From an uncultured Muribaculaceae bacterium (GTDB lineage: Bacteria > Bacteroidota > Bacteroidia > Bacteroidales > Muribaculaceae): a stretch of 30,044 nucleotides of DNA. The notes beneath the pieces were generated by a model. It was not told the origin of the DNA. It was given only the letters and a program-made list of their open reading frames with translations, and made no database searches. Made by a program: the position numbers and the translations under genes. This document shows positions 16,830 to 25,561 of this stretch, piece by piece. Each line of letters begins with the position of its first letter. Positions within the stretch are counted from its first letter, which is position 1. The stretch spans positions 1-30,044 of the forward strand of contig CABUTS010000033.1 in the NCBI GenBank assembly GCA_902494515.1. Direction: 5' to 3'.

Positions 16830-17771
16830 TCAGATGAGATACTGCGAGGAGATGGATTCGTTGTTGTGGACACGGCGTATTGTGTCAGCGAACATCCTGG
16901 CCACGGAGATGATTGTGACCTTAGAGCAGTCTTTATGAAACGGAATCGAGTTCGAGAAGATAATCTCGGTGAGGCCGCATTTTTCAACGCGTTCGGTGGC
17001 GGGGTCGCTCATGATGGCGTGGGAGCAGAGGGCACGCACCGATTTCGCGCCGTTGGCGAGCATCAGGTCGGCAGCCTTGGTGATGGTGCCGGCGGTGTCG
17101 ACCATGTCGTCGATGAGAATCACATTCTTGTCCTTGACATCACCGATTACGGTCATCTGAGCCACCACATTGGCCTTTGCGCGCTGCTTATGGCAGAGCA
17201 CCAGGGGCACGTTGAGGAATTTGGCGTAGGAATTAGCACGCTTTGCGCCGCCGACGTCGGGAGTTGCAATCACCAGGTCGGGGAGGTTAAGCTGCTTGAT
17301 GTAGGGGAGGAACACGGTCGAGGCGTAGAGGTGGTCGAGCGGGACATTGAAGAACCCCTGAATCTGGTCGGCGTGAAGGTCCATGGTGATGACGCGGTCG
17401 ACACCGGCGGCAACGAGCAGGTCGCTGACAAGCTTGGCGGCGATGGAAACGCGCGGCTTGTCCTTGCGGTCCTGACGGGCCCAGCCGAAGTAGGGGATTA
17501 CAGCGATCACTGACTTGGCGGAGGCGCGCTTGGCGGCGTCAATCATCAGCAGCAGCTCCATGAGGTTGTCGCTGTTGGGGAATGTGGACTGCACCAGATA
17601 GACTTCGCAGCCACGGATAGATTCCTCATAAGACACTTCAAATTCGCCGTCGGCGAAATGAAGGATGTTCATCTTGCCGAGTTCGATTCCCAGGTCTTTG
17701 CAGATTTCTTCGCCCATATAGCGGGATTTTTCACCGGCGAAGACCTTGATGGGGGGTAAATTAGGATTCAT
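16830..17771 (-). CDS. prs: Ribose-phosphate pyrophosphokinase (PRPP synthetase)
   Basis: Makes PRPP from ribose 5-phosphate and ATP for purine, pyrimidine, histidine, tryptophan and NAD synthesis; cytoplasmic hexamer. 313 residues. Seen: FADGEFEV near the N-terminus, RQDRKDKPR ATP-binding loop (99-107), DLHADQIQGFF (131-141), the flexible-loop region GGAKRANSYA (174-183) and the PRPP signature DDMVDTAGT (221-229). A longer in-frame start at 17834 exists, but it lies inside the promoter (-7 at 17804-17811), so the ATG at 17771 is chosen. Prs supplies the PRPP used upstream of PurH, which is also in this window. Confidence 0.97.
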   Translation of the reverse strand: MNPNLPPIKVFAGEKSRYMGEEICKDLGIELGKMNILHFADGEFEVSYEESIRGCEVYLVQSTFPNSDNLMELLLMIDAAKRASAKSVIAVIPYFGWARQDRKDKPRVSIAAKLVSDLLVAAGVDRVITMDLHADQIQGFFNVPLDHLYASTVFLPYIKQLNLPDLVIATPDVGGAKRANSYAKFLNVPLVLCHKQRAKANVVAQMTVIGDVKDKNVILIDDMVDTAGTITKAADLMLANGAKSVRALCSHAIMSDPATERVEKCGLTEIIFSNSIPFHKDCSKVTIISVARMFADTIRRVHNNESISSQYLI

Positions 17772-17803
17772 ACAATCTGAAAAATGAGCTTGGATTGGTA
17801 GTG

Positions 17804-17835
17804 CAAAGTTAGGCATTATTCCGCGGACTGGCAAA
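17804..17835 (-). promoter_or_regulatory. Promoter of prs
   Basis: On the - strand TTTG (17835-17832) and TAACTTTG (17811-17804), spacing 20: a full consensus match. Leader about 25-30 nt. Confidence 0.88.
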
Positions 17836-17846
17836 TATTTTTGCCA
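17829..17846. promoter_or_regulatory. Perfect dyad over the prs -33 box (possible operator)
   Basis: TGGCAAA (17829-17835), 4-base spacer, TTTGCCA (17840-17846). The left arm contains the -33 TTTG of prs and the right arm ends 5 bp from the stop of the amylase gene. It could be a repressor site or part of the amylase transcript end. Confidence 0.55.
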
Positions 17847-17851
17847 CCCGT

Positions 17852-19639
17852 TCAGGAATTTTTGAAGGCCGGAGCGCTTTTTGCCTCCGAGTCAACGGAT
17901 TTGGCTTCAGTGGCGGCAGCTTTACGGCCACGGGCGAGGCGCGAAGCCGAGAATTTCCAGGCGGCGGCTCCCCAGGGAGCGAGATGGATTTCGGCCGGAG
18001 CCGTGGAGCTGACAGTCAGGATATTCTCGCGGCCTGAAATCAGGTCTACGGCCTTCTTTTTCCCTTCGCGGACACCGTACATTCCCAGTGCCAGAGGGGG
18101 GATATTGACCGCGACATCCTGAGCGACACCCGAGAAGTTGACGACAACAAGTATGACATCGTCGCCCGAGCGGCGCAGGAAAGCGTAGTTGGTATGCGGA
18201 GAGAAGCGGCGGTTGTCGAAGTTTACGTACATCAGGTCGAAGAATTCGCCATCGTAAAGCGCTTTTTCCTTGTTGAGCAGACGGAGGATATGTCCGTAAA
18301 GCGCGCGGAGGTCCTTCTCGACCTGGCCGAGCTGGCCGCCGTCGGCCTTGCCGCCGTTGAGCCAGCGGCGCACGCTCGGAATCGACCAGTAGTCGAAGAT
18401 TGTGGTGCGGCCGTCCTTGCCCGAGAAGCCCTCGGCATCCTCGGCTTTCTCGCCGAGCTCCTGCCCGGCGTAAATCATATAGGGGGCGTTCGACATCATA
18501 GAGCCGACAACCAGCGAGGGGAGCACACGGGTGGCGTCGCCGGCGTATTCCGCGGAGGCGAAGCGCTGTTCGTCGTGATTCTCGAGGAAGTTGAGCATCT
18601 TGGCGCCTATGCCGTCGATCCGCTGCCAGCAGTCGGTGATTGTGGCGGCGGAATGATGGTGACACTGGATGTTGCGCAGGGTGTCGTAGAGGTTCACCTT
18701 GTCGTAGAGGAAGTCGAAATGACCGCGCTCGAGGAACGGACGATACTGGTTGACGTCGTAGATTTCCGCGATGAAAATAATGTCGGGGTAATGCTCCTTG
18801 ACTTGCGGTATGGCCCATTCCCAGAACTCCAGAGGAACCATGAAGACCATGTCGCAGCGGAAACCGTCGATACCCTTCGACGCCCAGTAGCGCAGGATGT
18901 GCAGCATCTTGAACCATGTGGGGGGAATCGGGTCGAAGTGACGTGAACCGTCGCCATAGTCTACGCCGTAGTTCAGTTTCACCGTCTCATACCAGTCGTT
19001 GCGGGTAGGGAAAGCGTTGAAACAGTCGTTGCCGGAAGCTTTCGCCGGGAACTCGATGTAATCGCCGATGGGCAACTGCGGCTGGAAGAGCTGCCGGGGT
19101 ATATAGTAGAAATCATTGTTCGGTGAGAAGAAATATGTGGTGTCGTCCCCTTGGCCGAAGTCCTCGATTCCAACCGGAGCGACGTCGGAATGGTAGCGGC
19201 GCGCAACGTGGTTGGGGACAAAGTCAATCAGCACCCTCAGGCCGGCCCGGTGAGTGCGGTCCACCAGAGCTTCGAACTCCTTCATGCGGTCGGGCACCGA
19301 AACGGCTAAGTCGGGGTCAATGTCGTAGTAGTCGCTGATGGCGTAAGGTGATCCTGCTTTACCCTTGACAACCAGCGGATTGTCGGGGGTGATGCCGTAG
19401 GCCGAATAGTCTGTGGCATGGGCATGCTCGATGACGCCGGTGTACCATACATGAGTAACGCCGAGGTCACGGATTGATTTCAGCACCTTCGGGGTGATGT
19501 CGTTGAGTTTGCCGGAGCCGTTCACGGCCATGTCGCCGTCGGGGACACAGGCGTCGTTGGTGTTGCCGAACAGGCGGGGCAGCATCTGGTAGATTACCGG
19601 TTTTAAGTCAGCGGTGGTATCCTTGGAAACTGTAGACAT
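17852..19639 (-). CDS. Cytoplasmic GH13 alpha-amylase family enzyme
   Basis: 595-residue glycoside hydrolase family 13 protein acting on alpha-glucans or maltodextrins. The TIM barrel holds all four conserved regions: I DFVPNH (139-144), II GFRCDMVF with nucleophile Asp263, III IAEIYD with acid/base Glu292, IV FLENHDEQR with His355/Asp356. A C-terminal beta domain (about 490-570) follows, then a charged Ala/Lys/Ser tail with a TEAKSVDSEAKSA repeat. No signal peptide, so it is intracellular and not a secreted Sus-type amylase. It is probably co-transcribed with the patatin gene (34 bp gap, no promoter between). Precise activity (amylase, cyclomaltodextrinase or glucanotransferase) is not resolved. 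Confidence 0.92.
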   Translation of the reverse strand: MSTVSKDTTADLKPVIYQMLPRLFGNTNDACVPDGDMAVNGSGKLNDITPKVLKSIRDLGVTHVWYTGVIEHAHATDYSAYGITPDNPLVVKGKAGSPYAISDYYDIDPDLAVSVPDRMKEFEALVDRTHRAGLRVLIDFVPNHVARRYHSDVAPVGIEDFGQGDDTTYFFSPNNDFYYIPRQLFQPQLPIGDYIEFPAKASGNDCFNAFPTRNDWYETVKLNYGVDYGDGSRHFDPIPPTWFKMLHILRYWASKGIDGFRCDMVFMVPLEFWEWAIPQVKEHYPDIIFIAEIYDVNQYRPFLERGHFDFLYDKVNLYDTLRNIQCHHHSAATITDCWQRIDGIGAKMLNFLENHDEQRFASAEYAGDATRVLPSLVVGSMMSNAPYMIYAGQELGEKAEDAEGFSGKDGRTTIFDYWSIPSVRRWLNGGKADGGQLGQVEKDLRALYGHILRLLNKEKALYDGEFFDLMYVNFDNRRFSPHTNYAFLRRSGDDVILVVVNFSGVAQDVAVNIPPLALGMYGVREGKKKAVDLISGRENILTVSSTAPAEIHLAPWGAAAWKFSASRLARGRKAAATEAKSVDSEAKSAPAFKNS

Positions 19640-19673
19640 TGCAGTGTGTAATGTTGGTATTATTCAGCGGGGT

Positions 19674-20612
19674 TCACTGGAGGAGGTCGGGACGGGCAGC
19701 GAGAATCTCCTTGATGGCGCGGTGGGCCGCTGCGTATCCCGAAAGGAACACCTTATTTATATCTTTAAGATTGAAAACCTGATAATGGGCGAGCTCGGGG
19801 GTCTTGATTATGAAGTCACACATCGCGGTGTCGGGGACGTGGTTTTTCTTCACAATAATATTATATGTGCGCATGGCCGCGTCGAAGATGGTGTGCTTAT
19901 AGCGTCCGGTGGGGAGAGGCGAAACGTTCACGCCGACGAGCACATCACATTTGTCGCGGATAATCCAGGCCGGAAGATTGCGGAGCACACCGCCGTCGAC
20001 GTAGTTGACGCCGTCGATTCTGACCGGGCGGAAAACGATAGGAATGGAGCAGGAGGCTATCACCCGTTCGCCGAGCGGCCCCTCATGGAATTCCGCGGGA
20101 ATACCGCGGTCGAAGTCCGTGGCGCCGATATACATCGGGATTTTCAGATCCTCGATATTCCTGACACCGGTCCATTTTTCGATTTTGCGTTTGAACTTCG
20201 TGAGCTGGAAAAGCCCTTCACCTTCAGGAATCGACAGCTTGCAGAGGTCGGAGAACTTCAGGCCGTCGAACAGTTGCGGAATCTCCTGAGGAGGAATCCC
20301 CGCGGCGTAGAGCACTCCGGCAACCGAACCGGCTGACACTCCGGCGATTACGTCGGGCTTCAGGCCCACTTCATCGAAAGCTTTGAGCACACCGATATGG
20401 GCGAACCCGCGGGCGCCGCCGCCGCTGAGGGCAATGCCCAGACGGTAAGGTTTCTTCCCGGCAGACTCCACGCATGGCTTGTCGTAGATTGCTTCACAGA
20501 CTTTTTCGGAGACAGACCCGGAAGCCGCTGCATTGCAATTCTTCTCCGGAGAAACTTCGGAGAACGACGATGGTTCGGTTATTCCTATATTATCTATAGA
20601 ATTCATGCCCAT
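19674..20612 (-). CDS. Patatin-like phospholipase (NTE/RssA type)
   Basis: 312-residue serine acyl hydrolase. Seen: oxyanion-hole GGGARG (64-69), nucleophile elbow GVSAG with Ser93, and catalytic Asp206 in VDGGVLRNLP. The first 55 residues are polar and not conserved-looking; no signal peptide, so cytoplasmic. Two start codons, 20612 and 20606, both lie close to the -7 box (20627-20634); the second leaves a slightly longer leader and may be the real one. It leads into the amylase gene. Substrate unknown; family members act on phospholipids or lysophospholipids. Confidence 0.9.
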   Translation of the reverse strand: MGMNSIDNIGITEPSSFSEVSPEKNCNAAASGSVSEKVCEAIYDKPCVESAGKKPYRLGIALSGGGARGFAHIGVLKAFDEVGLKPDVIAGVSAGSVAGVLYAAGIPPQEIPQLFDGLKFSDLCKLSIPEGEGLFQLTKFKRKIEKWTGVRNIEDLKIPMYIGATDFDRGIPAEFHEGPLGERVIASCSIPIVFRPVRIDGVNYVDGGVLRNLPAWIIRDKCDVLVGVNVSPLPTGRYKHTIFDAAMRTYNIIVKKNHVPDTAMCDFIIKTPELAHYQVFNLKDINKVFLSGYAAAHRAIKEILAARPDLLQ

Positions 20613-20626
20613 TTAGGATTCCAGCA

Positions 20627-20634
20627 CAAAGTTA
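20627..20634 (-). promoter_or_regulatory. -7 box of the patatin-amylase promoter
   Basis: TAACTTTG on the - strand (20634-20627). No TTTG at the ideal distance. It predicts a very short leader (about 8-14 nt). Confidence 0.65.
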
Positions 20635-20688
20635 AGGATTTTTTGCTGAAAATCCATATATATACATCAAAATTTGTGTTAACAGACA

Positions 20689-20760
20689 CAATCCGTCCGG
20701 CAATCTGTCCGGCAATCCGTTCAGCAATCTGTCCAGCAATCTGTTCAGTAATCCGGTCAG
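20689..20760. repeat. Six 12-bp tandem repeats running across the rodA stop codon
   Basis: Six consecutive 12-bp units of the form (C/T)AATC(C/T)G(T/G)(C/T)C(A/G)G fill 20689-20760 without gaps. The last unit contains the rodA TGA (20759-20757 on the - strand), and on the rodA side the unit reads CTGAACAGATTG. The adjacent rodA codons are also duplicated (DASRASRLS). Confidence 0.95.
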
Positions 20761-22223
20761 CTCAGGCGGGAGGCGCGGGAGGCGTCGATGCGGAGGAGGA
20801 TGGCCAGCAGGATGGTGAAGCCCCAGAGCGATGAGCCGCCGTAGCTGAACATCGGCAACGGGATGCCGATGACCGGGCAGACACCGATAACCATTCCGAT
20901 GTTTATACAGAAATGGAATATCAGATACGAGGCCACGCAGTAGGCGTAGACCCGGCCGAAGGTTGTCGGCTGACGTTCGGCGATAGCTATTATCCTGAGT
21001 ATCAGGATAAGGAACATGAGCACGACGGCGGAGGTGCCGATGAAGCCTTCCTCTTCGCCGATGGTGCAAAAGATGAAGTCGGTGTGCTGTTCGGGCACAT
21101 AGCGGAGCTTTGTCTGGGTGCCTTTCAGGAACCCTTTGCCGTCGAAGCCGCCGGAACCTATGGCAATTTTCGCCTGATTGACGTTATAGCCCTGACCGCG
21201 GGGGTCGTCGATGATGCCGAGCACCACCTGGATTCGTTTCTGCTGGTGGGGCATGAGATGGTTGAAAACCATGTTGACCGAGAACATGAAGGCAACGGAG
21301 AGCACCACGGTCATCACGGTGATGCCGAGCTTGGCGGCCTTCACCCGAAGCATTTCAAAGAGACAGTATCCGACGGCTACGCTGATTACAGTGATGAAAT
21401 AGATGTAGCCGCTGACGTGCCAGTCCCAGATCGAGAGAATCCACTCCACAAGAGCGGTGCCTCCGAACCAGAGCAACACGTTTCGCGATATCTCGAACTC
21501 CCGGACATACACCGCCAACATCCCGACCATCAGGCACATCACCATCACCAGGACGGCGAACTCCCCGACGGGCATTCCGATAATCGTCTCCGAGGTGTAT
21601 TTGATCGCCACAACGAAAATCACCACCGCAAGGAGGGCGGCGAAAAGTACCATTCCGCTCATTCCTTCGCGATACAGCACGAAGAAGAGCGAAAGATAGA
21701 CCAGCGCCGAGCCGGTCTCTTTCTGTGCCAGAATCAGTACGATAGGGAGGAAGATGATGGCCAGCGCCTTGAAATAGTTGGCCGAGGAGGCGTTCAGGTT
21801 AAAATTGTAGGAGGAGAACAGTTTCGCCAGGGCCAAGGCGGTTGCGAATTTGGCGAACTCGGCGGGCTGCAGTCGCACCGAGCTTGTGATGGCCAGCCAT
21901 GAGCGGGAGCCCTTGATGTCAGGGGCTATGAAGATGGTGACCAGCAGCAGAATCAGCATGCCGAAGTATATCGGGTAGGCATACGTCTCGTACAGGCGGT
22001 CGTCGATCAGCAGCAGAATCATGCCGAGGACAATCGACAGGCCGAGCCACACGACCTGCTTGCCGGCAAACTCGTCGAAGGAGAAGAGCGAGGCGTTGTC
22101 GAAGTCGTAGCTCGCGGCATAGATGCTGATGATTCCACCGACGACCAGGAGGAAGTAGAGCACCACCGTGAACCAGTCGAGATGCTTCAGCGAGCTTTGG
22201 TTTCTGTTTCTGTAATCTATCAT
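20757..22223 (-). CDS. rodA: Peptidoglycan glycosyltransferase RodA (SEDS family)
   Basis: 488-residue polytopic inner-membrane protein that polymerises lipid II in the elongasome with PBP2. About ten hydrophobic helices. SEDS hallmarks include the extracellular-loop motif GKGFLKGTQTKLRYVPEQHTDFIFCTIGEEEGFIG and the final GGSSLWGFTILLAILLRI helix. A long variable central segment (roughly 200-290) is typical of Bacteroidota RodA. Last gene of the mreBCD-mrdA-rodA cluster, 56 bp after mrdA. Its stop codon is inside a 12-bp repeat array. Confidence 0.95.
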   Translation of the reverse strand: MIDYRNRNQSSLKHLDWFTVVLYFLLVVGGIISIYAASYDFDNASLFSFDEFAGKQVVWLGLSIVLGMILLLIDDRLYETYAYPIYFGMLILLLVTIFIAPDIKGSRSWLAITSSVRLQPAEFAKFATALALAKLFSSYNFNLNASSANYFKALAIIFLPIVLILAQKETGSALVYLSLFFVLYREGMSGMVLFAALLAVVIFVVAIKYTSETIIGMPVGEFAVLVMVMCLMVGMLAVYVREFEISRNVLLWFGGTALVEWILSIWDWHVSGYIYFITVISVAVGYCLFEMLRVKAAKLGITVMTVVLSVAFMFSVNMVFNHLMPHQQKRIQVVLGIIDDPRGQGYNVNQAKIAIGSGGFDGKGFLKGTQTKLRYVPEQHTDFIFCTIGEEEGFIGTSAVVLMFLILILRIIAIAERQPTTFGRVYAYCVASYLIFHFCINIGMVIGVCPVIGIPLPMFSYGGSSLWGFTILLAILLRIDASRASRLS

Positions 22224-22279
22224 ATTCTTAATGCTCCTTCTTCAGGCCTGAGATTTCATCGGTCGGAGGAGACAGGCTG

Positions 22280-24136
22280 TTAATGTTTTTTCACACCGGA
22301 ATAGATGATGGTGTTGGATTCGAGCATGCGCTGTTCGAGATATTTGCGCGACTCGGAAATATGGCCGGTGAGGTATTTCTCCATCACCAGCGAGCCGATA
22401 GGCACACCGAAAGTGGCGCCGAAACCGGCGTTCTCGACGTAAACGCAGACCGCGATTTTCGGATCTTTATACGGGGCGAAACCGATGAACGCCGAGTGGT
22501 CGCGGCCGTGAGGGTTCTGAGCCGTGCCGGTTTTGCCGCAGACCTCGATGTCGGGGAGATTGGCGATGCGGCATGTACCGCCGGTGACAGCCATGCGCAT
22601 ACCTTCGGCGATGTCATCGTAATATTTCTGACTGATTGTCGGGACGCGGTGATTGATATATTCCGGCGCGATTACTGTGTCCTGAATCTCCTTGACCACG
22701 TGCGGGGTGATGAACCATCCGCGGTTGGCGACGGTAGCACACAGGTTGGCAATCTGCAACGGAGTGGCGAGGATTTCGCCCTGACCGATGGAGACTGAAA
22801 TCACGGTGTTTGCGCTCCAGTGGCCTTCGCCATAGCGTTTGTTGTAGTACTTCTCGTTGGGGATGAACCCTCGCCCTTCGTGGGGAAGGTCAACACCGAG
22901 TTTGTAGCCGTAGCCCATCGACACGAGGTGCTTCTTCCAGACCTCGAACGCAGCGGCCGAGGAACCGTATTTGCTCCGTTTGCCGTCGATCATAGCTCTG
23001 AAACCCCAGCAGAAATAGGCGTTGCAGGATGTCTGGAGCGCCGGTTTCAGGGTGATGGGGGAAGCGTGGCCGTGGCAGCCAACGCGCAGCCGGCCGTTGA
23101 TGTAACCGTGGTAGCAGGGGTAGGGAGTGCCGAGAGTCACAACCCCCTCCTCAAGGAGAATCAGCCCCTGGGTGGGTTTGAAGGTAGAGCCGGGGGGATA
23201 GGCCCCCTGAAGCGCGCGGTCGAAGAGTGGTTTCTGCGGATCGTTGACCAGCGCGCGGTAGTTTTTGCCGCGGGCACGGCCGACGAGTATCGAGGGGTCA
23301 TAGCCGGGGGAGGATACCATGGCGAGAATCTCGCCGGTGGCGGGTTCGATGGCTACGACAGCACCGATCTTATTGACCATCAGCGACTCGGCATACTGCT
23401 GCAGGCCGATGTCGATACTCAGTTTGAGGTTCTTGCCGGAAATCGGGGCTATGTCTTTGGCGCCGTCGTCGTATCGGCCACGGATACGGCCGCTGACGTC
23501 GCGGATAAGGATTTCCTTACCCTTGACTCCGCGGAGGTAGGCGTCGTAGCTCTTTTCGATACCGAGGTCACCGCAGTAGTCGCCGGCCTCGTAGTAGGGG
23601 TCGCGCTCGATATCGGCCGGCGACACCTCGCGGATGTTGCCGAGGATGTTGCCGGCGCAATGGTAGTTGTACTGGCGTAGGATTCTCTTCTGGATAAAGA
23701 AACCGGGGTAGCGGTAAAGTTTCTCCTGCAGGCGACCGTAGTCCTGCGCCGAAAGGTGGGAAATCAGCGTCTGGGGAGTATAGGCCGAATAGTTTGGATT
23801 CTTGCGCATCGCCTTGATACGGTCGCGGAAAACCTCCGGTGTAATCTGGAGCGTGCGGCAGAAGTCGAGCGTGTCGAAATCGTGGACGTCGCACGGGGTC
23901 ATCATCACGTCGTAGGCCGGCTGATTGAACACCACCAGGGAGTCATTCCGGTCGTAGATCAGGCCGCGCGAAGGGTAGACCGTCTTGCGCAGGAAAGCGT
24001 TATTGTCAGCGTAGTCCTTATATTTGGAGTCAGCGATCTGGAGGTCGTAGAGGCGTATGAGATAGAGGATGGCTATGACGACGATAAAACCGCCGACAAC
24101 CATTTTCCTTTTTTCCAGTCGATAGTCTTTACGCAT
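22280..24136 (-). CDS. mrdA: Penicillin-binding protein 2 (elongation transpeptidase)
   Basis: 618-residue class B PBP that cross-links peptidoglycan during elongation, the partner of RodA. N-terminal membrane anchor (about 11-30, VVGGFIVVIAILYLIRLY), pedestal/dimer domain with SRGLIYDRN (56-64), and a transpeptidase domain with the active-site serine in GSTFK (Ser317, Lys320), SCN (370-372) and KTGT (535-538). All three penicillin-binding motifs are intact. Length normal. 22 bp after mreD. Confidence 0.96.
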   Translation of the reverse strand: MRKDYRLEKRKMVVGGFIVVIAILYLIRLYDLQIADSKYKDYADNNAFLRKTVYPSRGLIYDRNDSLVVFNQPAYDVMMTPCDVHDFDTLDFCRTLQITPEVFRDRIKAMRKNPNYSAYTPQTLISHLSAQDYGRLQEKLYRYPGFFIQKRILRQYNYHCAGNILGNIREVSPADIERDPYYEAGDYCGDLGIEKSYDAYLRGVKGKEILIRDVSGRIRGRYDDGAKDIAPISGKNLKLSIDIGLQQYAESLMVNKIGAVVAIEPATGEILAMVSSPGYDPSILVGRARGKNYRALVNDPQKPLFDRALQGAYPPGSTFKPTQGLILLEEGVVTLGTPYPCYHGYINGRLRVGCHGHASPITLKPALQTSCNAYFCWGFRAMIDGKRSKYGSSAAAFEVWKKHLVSMGYGYKLGVDLPHEGRGFIPNEKYYNKRYGEGHWSANTVISVSIGQGEILATPLQIANLCATVANRGWFITPHVVKEIQDTVIAPEYINHRVPTISQKYYDDIAEGMRMAVTGGTCRIANLPDIEVCGKTGTAQNPHGRDHSAFIGFAPYKDPKIAVCVYVENAGFGATFGVPIGSLVMEKYLTGHISESRKYLEQRMLESNTIIYSGVKKH

Positions 24137-24158
24137 AGGCTAAGAGGAGAGATATGCG

Positions 24159-24668
24159 TTACCGGGAGCGCGTTGTGAGGGAGTCGATGGCGATGAGGAT
24201 GATGAAAGTCAGCACTGTGGAGGCTATTGTGCGCATCAGCATCAGCGGCCAGTTGTAGAAAGTGAAGGCTTCGATGAAAAAGAAAAGCGCGCAGTAGATG
24301 AAAACCGCGGAAATCAGGTATTTCATGTAGACTCCGGGGCCGAGGGTGCGGAACGACGGTTCGGGGTTGGTCATATCGTCCTCGCGGGGGAAATACAGCC
24401 TCAGAACCGGGAGCCTCAATGCCGACAGAATCGTGCAGGCCAGAGCGTTCATCCCCTGAGTGTTGGAGAAGATGTCGACCGTAAGACCCAGCAGGAAACC
24501 GAAGGTCATCGCCCAGTTCAGCGGCAGAGTAACCGGAAGTTTTATGATGAAGTAAATGAAAATCAGCGGGATAGCCACATTGAAGAGACACAAGTGGTTG
24601 AACACGACCACCTGCGTCACCACAAGGATGACAAACATCAGCAGATATTTCAGAACCTCTTTCGTCAT
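24159..24668 (-). CDS. mreD: Rod shape-determining protein MreD
   Basis: 169-residue inner-membrane protein of the elongasome. Five to six hydrophobic helices; the segment WAMTFGFLLGLTVDIFSNTQGMNALACTILS matches the conserved core of Bacteroidota MreD (glycine-rich helix followed by D-x-F). Position between mreC (19 bp gap) and mrdA (22 bp gap) supports the call, since MreD is poorly conserved in sequence. Confidence 0.92.
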   Translation of the reverse strand: MTKEVLKYLLMFVILVVTQVVVFNHLCLFNVAIPLIFIYFIIKLPVTLPLNWAMTFGFLLGLTVDIFSNTQGMNALACTILSALRLPVLRLYFPREDDMTNPEPSFRTLGPGVYMKYLISAVFIYCALFFFIEAFTFYNWPLMLMRTIASTVLTFIILIAIDSLTTRSR

Positions 24669-24687
24669 TACTTTAAAACAGATAGGG

Positions 24688-25539
24688 CTACTTTTCAGCC
24701 GGCTGCATATCGGTTTCCACCGAGCGGATCTCCTCGAGGTCGGTATTGGAAATCACCTTCACCGTGGAGAGCGCCGTGAAGTCGGTCAGAAGCAGGATGC
24801 GGAGCGTGAAGAAGTTGTCGTCGGCGCCGCGGGCTTTCCCGACAATAGTCCCGACGGGGATACCTTCGGGGAACACAGCGGAGTTTCCGGAGGTGACGAT
24901 GGTGTCGCCCTTTTGGAAATGTGTATGCTTGGGAAGCTCCTCGAGGATTGCGGTGCGGGGGTCCTTGCCGTCCCAGACCAGCGAGCCGAAAGCGTCGGAG
25001 CCGCGGAGCTTGCAGGAGAGACGGAAGTTAGGATTGAGCAGCGAAATCACGCGGGCGTAGTGGTCGGAAACCACGTTCACCACGCCGACGACACCGTTCT
25101 GGTCAAGCACACCCATGTCGGGCTTCAGGCCGTCCTTCGCCCCCTTGTTGATGGTCAGGTAATTGTTCGGGCGGGTGATTGAGTTATTGATCACCGTGGC
25201 AATCACGAAGTTGAACTTTCCGATGGAATCGACGGCGCGGAGCGAATCCTGCATAGCAATCTCGCGGTAGGAGCGGAGTTGCTGGCGCAAGTCGAGCACC
25301 TCCTTCTGGAGGTCGGCGGTCTGACGCTGCAGGTCGTCGTTGATGTCGCGCAGCGCAAAGTAGCCGGTGATGTTGCTCGAGATGTCGTGGAGTCCGGAAG
25401 CCACAATTCCGGCCGAGGTCAGATACACATGATGCTGGTATGGATTGCGGTTAAACAGCAGTCCACACGACAGCACGACATAGAACGCGAATACGAACCA
25501 CGAACTATATCTGACCAGAAAATTCAGCAGATTTCTCAA
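24688..25539 (-). CDS. mreC: Rod shape-determining protein MreC (TTG start)
   Basis: 283-residue periplasmic scaffold that links MreB and PBP2. N-terminal transmembrane helix (about 12-30), a coiled coil (about 64-97, heptads in INDDLQRQTADLQKEVLDL), then the double beta-barrel MreC domain (VINNSITRPNNYLTINKGAKDGLKPDMGV, GNSAVFPEGIPVGTI). The frame opens right after an in-frame TGA at 25542-25540, so the first possible start codon is TTG at 25539; no ATG is available before the transmembrane helix. It starts 22 bp after mreB. Confidence 0.93.
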   Translation of the reverse strand: MRNLLNFLVRYSSWFVFAFYVVLSCGLLFNRNPYQHHVYLTSAGIVASGLHDISSNITGYFALRDINDDLQRQTADLQKEVLDLRQQLRSYREIAMQDSLRAVDSIGKFNFVIATVINNSITRPNNYLTINKGAKDGLKPDMGVLDQNGVVGVVNVVSDHYARVISLLNPNFRLSCKLRGSDAFGSLVWDGKDPRTAILEELPKHTHFQKGDTIVTSGNSAVFPEGIPVGTIVGKARGADDNFFTLRILLLTDFTALSTVKVISNTDLEEIRSVETDMQPAEK

Positions 25540-25561
25540 TCAGACGTTGCTTGAACAGATA

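Noticed and set aside
20689..20760. CRISPR-like array
   Set aside because: Units are 12 bp, contiguous and without spacers; no cas genes.
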